From NCBI GenBank assembly GCA_012845835.1, contig JABAKD010000010.1, forward strand, positions 18,301,204 to 18,365,203: a stretch of 64,000 bases of DNA, in the 5' to 3' direction. The notes beneath the pieces are model-generated. The model was given only the letters and a program-made list of their open reading frames with translations, was not told where the DNA came from and did not search any database. Shown here piece after piece: positions 57,001 to 64,000 of the stretch; the stretch's first letter is position 1; each line of letters opens with the position of its first letter. Source of the stretch: Undaria pinnatifida. Lineage: Eukaryota > Sar > Phaeophyceae > Laminariales > Alariaceae. A program made the position numbers and the translations under genes.

Positions 57001-58769
57001 CCCCTCCCCTCCCCTCCCCTCCCCTCCCCTCCCCTCCCCCCTCTCCCCTCCCCTCCCCTCTCCTCCCCTCCCCTCCCTCCCCTCCCCTCCCCTCCCCTCC
57101 CCTCCCTCCCTCCCCTCCCCTCCCCTCCCCTCCCCTCCCCTCCCCTCCCCTCCCCTCCCCTCCCCTCCCCTCCCCCCCTCTCCCCTCCCCTCCCCTCTCC
57201 TCCCCTCCCCTCCCCTCCCCTCCCCTCCCCTCCCCTCCCCTCCCCTCCCCTCCCCTCCCCCTCCCCTCCCCTCCCCTCCCCTCCCCTCCCCTCCCCTCCC
57301 CTCCCCTCCCCTCCCCTCCCCTCCCCTCCCCCCCTCTCCCCTCCCCTCCCCTCTCCTCCCCTCCCCTCCCCTCCCCTCCCCTCCCCTCCCCTCCCCTCCC
57401 CTCCCCTCCCCTCCCCTCCCCTCCCTCCCCTCCCCTCCCCTCCCCTCCCCTCCCCTCCCCTCCCCCCCCTCCCCTCCCCTCCCTCCCTCCCCTCCCCTCC
57501 CCTCCCCTCCCCTCCCCTCCCCTCCCCTCCCCTCCCCCTCCCCTCCCCTCCCCTCCCCTCCCCTCCCCTCCCCTCCCCTCCCCTCCCCTCCCCTCCCCTC
57601 CCCTCCCCTCCCCTCCCCTCCCCTCTCCCTCCCCTCCCCTCCCCTCCCCTCCCCTCCCCTCCCCTCCCCTCCCCTCCCCTCCCCTCCCCTCCCCTCCCCT
57701 CCCCTCCCCTCCCCTCCCCTCCCCTCCCCTCCCCTCCCCTCTCCCCTCCCCTCCCCTCCCCTCCCCTCCCTCCCCTCCCCTCCCCTCCCCTCCCCTCCCC
57801 TCCCCTCCCCTCCCCTCCCCTCCCCTCCCCTCCCCTCCCCTCCCCTCCCCTCCCCTCCCCTCCCCTCCCCTCCCCTCCCCTCCCCTCCCCTCCCCTCCCC
57901 TCCCCTCCCCTCCCCTCCCCTCCCCTCCCCTCCCCTCCCCTCCCCCCCTCCCCTCCCCTCCCCTCCCCTCCCCTCCCCTCCCCTCCCCTCCCCTCCCCTC
58001 CCCTCCCTCCCCTCCCCTCCCCTCCCCTCCCCTCCCCTCCCCTCCCCTCCCCTCCCCTCCCCTCCCCTCCCCTCCCCTCCCCTCCCCTCCCCTCCCCTCC
58101 CTCCCCTCCCCTCCCTCCCCTCCCCTCCCCTCCCCTCCCCTCCCCTCCCCTCCCCTCCCTCCCCTCCCCTCCCCTCCCCTCCCTCCCCTCCCCCTCTCCC
58201 TCCCCTCCCCTCCCCCTCCCCTCCCCTCCCCTCCCCTCCCCTCCCCTCCCCTCCCCTCCCCTCCCCTCCCCTCCCCTCCCCTCCCCTCCCCTCCCTCCCC
58301 TCCCCTCCCTCCCCTCCCCTCCCCTCCCCTCCCCTCCCCTCCCCTCCCCTCCCCTCCCCTCCCCTCCCCCCCCTCCCCTCCCCTCCCCTCCCCCCGCTCC
58401 ACCTCCCTCCCTCCCGCCCCCCCCGCCTCCCGCAGGCTTGGCATGCGATCCCCTCGTTAGCCCTCTCAAATCCCGTTCTCACCCTCACAGCCTCCGCTGC
58501 CGTTGGCCTAGCGTCCATCCCTTGGGGTGTCGCGCGGCGGTGGGTCGCCTGGCGCAGAGCTGGAGAAACGTTCGCCGCCCTATCGCGGTTTGCTTTGCCT
58601 CGAGCGCTGCTATGGGCAGGGGTAAGGGCGGGGCTGGGTGCGACAGCCATGACGGCCACGCATGGACCGTTTGGGTTTCGCTCTCAGATGAGGTATAGGA
58701 CGCTGGATGCGACTGAGGGGAGGTCGGGGACGCTGGTCATGAGCGGGATCCGAGAAGTTGCGGACCTAG
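50988..58769 (+). CDS. protein of unknown function, helical-repeat-like with C-terminal hydrophobic segments (partial gene)
   Basis: Seven exons join in phase: 50988-51091, 51500-51575, 52906-53787, 54478-54623, 55174-55278, 56128-56332, 58436-58769 (about 617 aa). I do not recognise the family. Visible features: leucine/alanine-rich helix pairs like ARM/HEAT units ([71 protein letters not shown]); a long disordered region in exon 3 (Asn/Asp/His-rich, proline run, Gly run, Ser run); and in the last exon two hydrophobic stretches ([17 protein letters not shown] and [19 protein letters not shown]) that may span a membrane. Neither the start codon nor the stop is assigned. The last exon ends in phase 1, so at least one more exon lies to the right. 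Introns hold minisatellites, a TIR element and a 1.5-kb (CCCCT)n tract. Confidence 0.6.
51500..51575 (+). CDS. unknown helical protein, exon b
   Basis: Acceptor AAAGCAG, donor CTGG/GTAAGA; phase 2 in, phase 0 out. Encodes [20 protein letters not shown] and DLLDW. It joins directly to the next exon's [12 protein letters not shown] to make one continuous helix. Confidence 0.6.
52171..52334 (-). mobile_element. SINE-like element, minus-strand copy
   Basis: Starts as poly-T at 52171-52191 and ends CCCATTGTAGGTA, the reverse complement of the 18294 copy, with few differences. No exact target duplication was found. It lies in the intron before exon c of the unknown helical gene. Confidence 0.82.
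52511..52745 (+). pseudogene. decayed copies of the start of exon c
   Basis: 52511-52620 repeats the acceptor CTGCTGCCAG and about 95 nt of exon c (encoding [20 protein letters not shown]), then loses homology. 52700-52745 keeps only about 40 nt (TTGCCTTCTGGAGCCAGATG, TCGACA). Spacings to the next copy are about 200 and 180 bp. The first copy keeps a usable acceptor and an open frame, so alternative use cannot be excluded. Confidence 0.75.
52906..53787 (+). CDS. unknown helical protein, exon c (large, low-complexity centre)
   Basis: Acceptor TTCTGCTGCCAG, donor GAGGGG/GTGAGA, 294 codons, phase 0 at both ends. The ATG at its first codon is internal, since the acceptor directly precedes it. 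Ordered ends ([54 protein letters not shown]) flank about 150 residues of Asn/Asp, Pro, Gly and Ser runs. Two decayed copies of its first 50-100 nt lie upstream at 52511-52620 and 52700-52745. Confidence 0.68.
53829..53930 (+). pseudogene. copy of the 3' end of exon f plus intron start
   Basis: CTTTATTCGACAGGCGAGAT and GTTACCATTGAGCCGTGTTT are shared with 56276-56370, about 90 percent identical over about 95 bp. In this copy the donor GCG/GTAAGC reads GCGGCAATT and is lost. It sits in the intron just after exon c, about 2.4 kb from the parent. Confidence 0.75.
54478..54623 (+). CDS. unknown helical protein, exon d
   Basis: Acceptor GTGCAG (another CAG 6 nt upstream, at 54471, would add two codons in frame); donor GCGAAG/GTGGGG, phase 2 out. 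Encodes [20 protein letters not shown] and a helix [16 protein letters not shown], then LVGLLMR. Confidence 0.62.
55174..55278 (+). CDS. unknown helical protein, exon e
   Basis: Acceptor TTGTTTCCAG, donor CCGAAG/GTACTG, phase 2 in and phase 2 out. Encodes [20 protein letters not shown] and [14 protein letters not shown]. Confidence 0.62.
55637..56078. mobile_element. TIR DNA element containing a host exon fragment
   Basis: About 440 bp. The left end TTCACGACTAATAACTAGTC, continuing GGTGTCGTTAGCCAAC, is matched in inverse at the right end (GTTGGCTAACAACACC, then AGTTATTAGTTGTGAAG at 56035-56075). A related, window-truncated copy occupies 63680-64000. Between the ends, 55948-55990 matches the start of the neighbouring coding exon 56128-56332. 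Confidence 0.62.
56128..56332 (+). CDS. unknown helical protein, exon f
   Basis: Acceptor GCGACGCAG, donor TAGCG/GTAAGC, phase 2 in and phase 0 out. Encodes [40 protein letters not shown] and an acidic [10 protein letters not shown]. Its last about 57 nt plus about 40 nt of intron are copied at 53829-53930, and a stretch near its start is copied at 55948-55990. Confidence 0.6.
56903..58434 (+). repeat. (CCCCT)n pentanucleotide array, about 1.5 kb
   Basis: Nearly pure CCCCT units with scattered CCCT and CCCCCC variants and a few CTCT steps. The array ends directly at the acceptor of exon 58436-58769, on the sense strand, so it acts as an extreme pyrimidine tract. The complementary AGGGG strand is a strong G-quadruplex/triplex former. 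The long proline/serine/leucine or Gly/Glu/Arg reading frames across it are not genes. Confidence 0.95.
58436..58769 (+). CDS. unknown helical protein, exon g (hydrophobic)
   Basis: Acceptor CCTCCCGCAG immediately after the (CCCCT)n array; donor ACCTAG/GTGAGA, out phase 1; 111 codons. Begins [20 protein letters not shown]. Two hydrophobic stretches are separated by [19 protein letters not shown]; then [17 protein letters not shown] and a short tail. Strong codon-position GC bias supports coding. It could be the first recognised exon of another gene, but it accepts the phase of exon f. Confidence 0.6.
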
Positions 58770-58899
58770 GTGAGATTATATGCTGGTGCATGTGTCCCGA
58801 CCACGACTTGAGTGTAAGCCTACCCGCTACCCACTACCCACTACGGTACCAAGATATGCGTCGACGGCTGATATCGTACGTTTTTCGTAGTGTGCTGGG

Positions 58900-59830
58900 A
58901 GGTGACCGCAGTTTTTTTTTTCCCTTGGAAGTCTTGTTTTTTTGCCCTTGACTGACGGCCCAGGTACTCTAAAACCGGTATGTTGCAGGAGACCGCGGTT
59001 GGACGCCTTGATGCTTTCCACCCGACATTAAAACTAGTGTTTTGTGCGTAGGAGATCGCGGTTTGAGACCTTGACTGACCGCCCTGGGACACTAAAACTA
59101 GCATAGTTATTGGAACAGGTTAGGTGAACGCGGTCTGACTCCCTGGATTGCCATATGTGAACGCTAATACTAGTGTTTTAAGGCCGAAAGAGGCTATTTA
59201 ATCGCAGGTGACCGCGGTTTGAGGCCTTGACTGATCGTCCCTGTACACTAAGAATGTTATGTTTTAGGAGACCGCGGTTTGACCCCTTGACTTTCCGCCC
59301 CCGTACACTAAAAATGCTATGTTTTAGGAGATTGCGGTTTTGACCCCCTTGATTGTCAGCCAGGATACTAAAAAACATATATAAGATAGGAGACCGCTTT
59401 TTGACCCCTTGTCTTGTCGGCCCTTACACCAATAGTAGTACGAGGTATGTTGTTGTGTTCTGTGAGACCGCGGTTTGACACCTTGACCGACCGCCCCCGT
59501 ACACTAAAACTGGCATATTAAATATGCTATGTAAGAGACCACGGTTTGGCACCTTGACTGACCGCCCCCGTACTGAAACTGGCATATTCAATAGGCTATG
59601 TAGGAGACCGCGGTTTGACTGACCGCCCCCGTACACGCTATAACTTGCATTTCAAGGCCAAAGAAGGCCATGACCTTAGCGAGAAAGTAAGCCAGGGGGT
59701 GACCACGGTTTGACCCCTTGACTGATCGCTCCCGTACATTAAAACTAGCATGTTATTGGTGACCGTGGTTTGACTCCTTGACTGACCGCCCCCGTACACT
59801 AAAACTAGCATGTTATTGAAGTAGCCGAGG
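58900..59830 (+). repeat. minisatellite, units of about 55-75 bp
   Basis: A dozen or more units with GGAGACCGCGGTTTGACCCC, then TTGACTGACCGCCCCCGTAC and ACTAAAACTAGCATGTTA. Unit length varies. Located in the region downstream of exon g. Confidence 0.9.
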
Positions 59831-63679
<3,849 letters not shown>

Positions 63680-64000
63680 GTCGGCCCGACTGAAGTCACC
63701 AACTAGTTATTAGTCCGATGCAATAATATCAGAGTTGCCTGGTCGTCGTTTCCCGGAGGTGCCGACTATTCAACGTATTGGGTTTGTATTTGTACTTACA
63801 GATGGTTTAATGCGGCATGTCCATTTCGTTCGTGGACCCGCCGGAGGGGGGGTGATTTTGTTCGTTTTAGTCGCTTGACTTAAGTCGCCAAGTCGGCTGG
63901 CCATCGCCTGGCCGCGCCAGACGACTTGACGACTAAGGTCAGTTAGTTGAGTCGGCTAACGACACCTACCGAATAGTCTAGTGCATTAGTCTTGAAATCT
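63680..64000. mobile_element. relative of the 55637-56078 TIR element, cut by the window edge
   Basis: Shares AACTAGTTATTAGTC, TTTCCCGGAGGTGCCGACT (inverse of a 55.87-kb segment) and the end CGGCTAACGACACCTAC with 55637-56078. It has no exon-like stretch. Confidence 0.5.

Noticed and set aside
56686-58698. Very long open frames (500-690 codons) on both strands over the (CCCCT)n array
   Set aside because: They consist only of Pro/Ser/Leu or Gly/Glu/Arg repeats dictated by the pentanucleotide; only the part after 58436 has real coding character.

Overview
The window reads as nuclear DNA of a photosynthetic eukaryote, most likely a stramenopile alga (a brown alga or close relative). It has intron-rich genes with clean GT-AG boundaries and no operons, very large introns, a GGC-biased coding composition against a repeat-loaded background, an interstitial TTAGGG tract, and one protein whose N-terminus looks like a heterokont plastid presequence (signal peptide cleaved before Phe). 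The lineage is an inference; no species is claimed.

Three multi-exon genes can be built by matching splice sites and reading phase. (1) On the minus strand, a SMYD-type SET/MYND lysine methyltransferase starts at 35668 and runs at least to 866, close to the left edge. Eight exons were found, spread over about 35 kb; the exon carrying the first half of the MYND finger was not located. (2) On the plus strand, a six-exon FAD-dependent monooxygenase (36133-42881, 464 aa) is complete from start to stop and begins 464 bp from the SMYD start. The shared divergent promoter contains CCAAT and a CRE palindrome. (3) On the plus strand, a protein of unknown function with helical-repeat-like segments and two C-terminal hydrophobic stretches has seven exons between 50988 and 58769; both its ends are unresolved.

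Most of the rest is mobile or repetitive DNA sitting in introns. A 7.6-kb PIF/Harbinger element (26698-34327) with matching terminal inverted repeats and a TAA target duplication lies in the giant SMYD intron. It carries a broken DDE transposase, a possible second protein and two oppositely oriented arrays of poly-C/poly-G units. There are several copies of a SINE-like element with target duplications, hAT-like GGGTC-rich MITEs, TTAA-flanked miniature elements, fold-back elements, a 1.5-kb (CCCCT)n array that abuts a splice acceptor, a (CTTGG)n array and many minisatellites.

The most unusual theme is that intron-side tandem or dispersed copies of exon edges recur in all three genes. One such exon fragment lies inside a transposon with terminal inverted repeats, as in gene-fragment capture. 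Coding potential on the plus strand inside the SMYD introns (15.7, 18.1, 24.3 kb) could mean nested genes, or that the first SMYD exon belongs to a separate gene.
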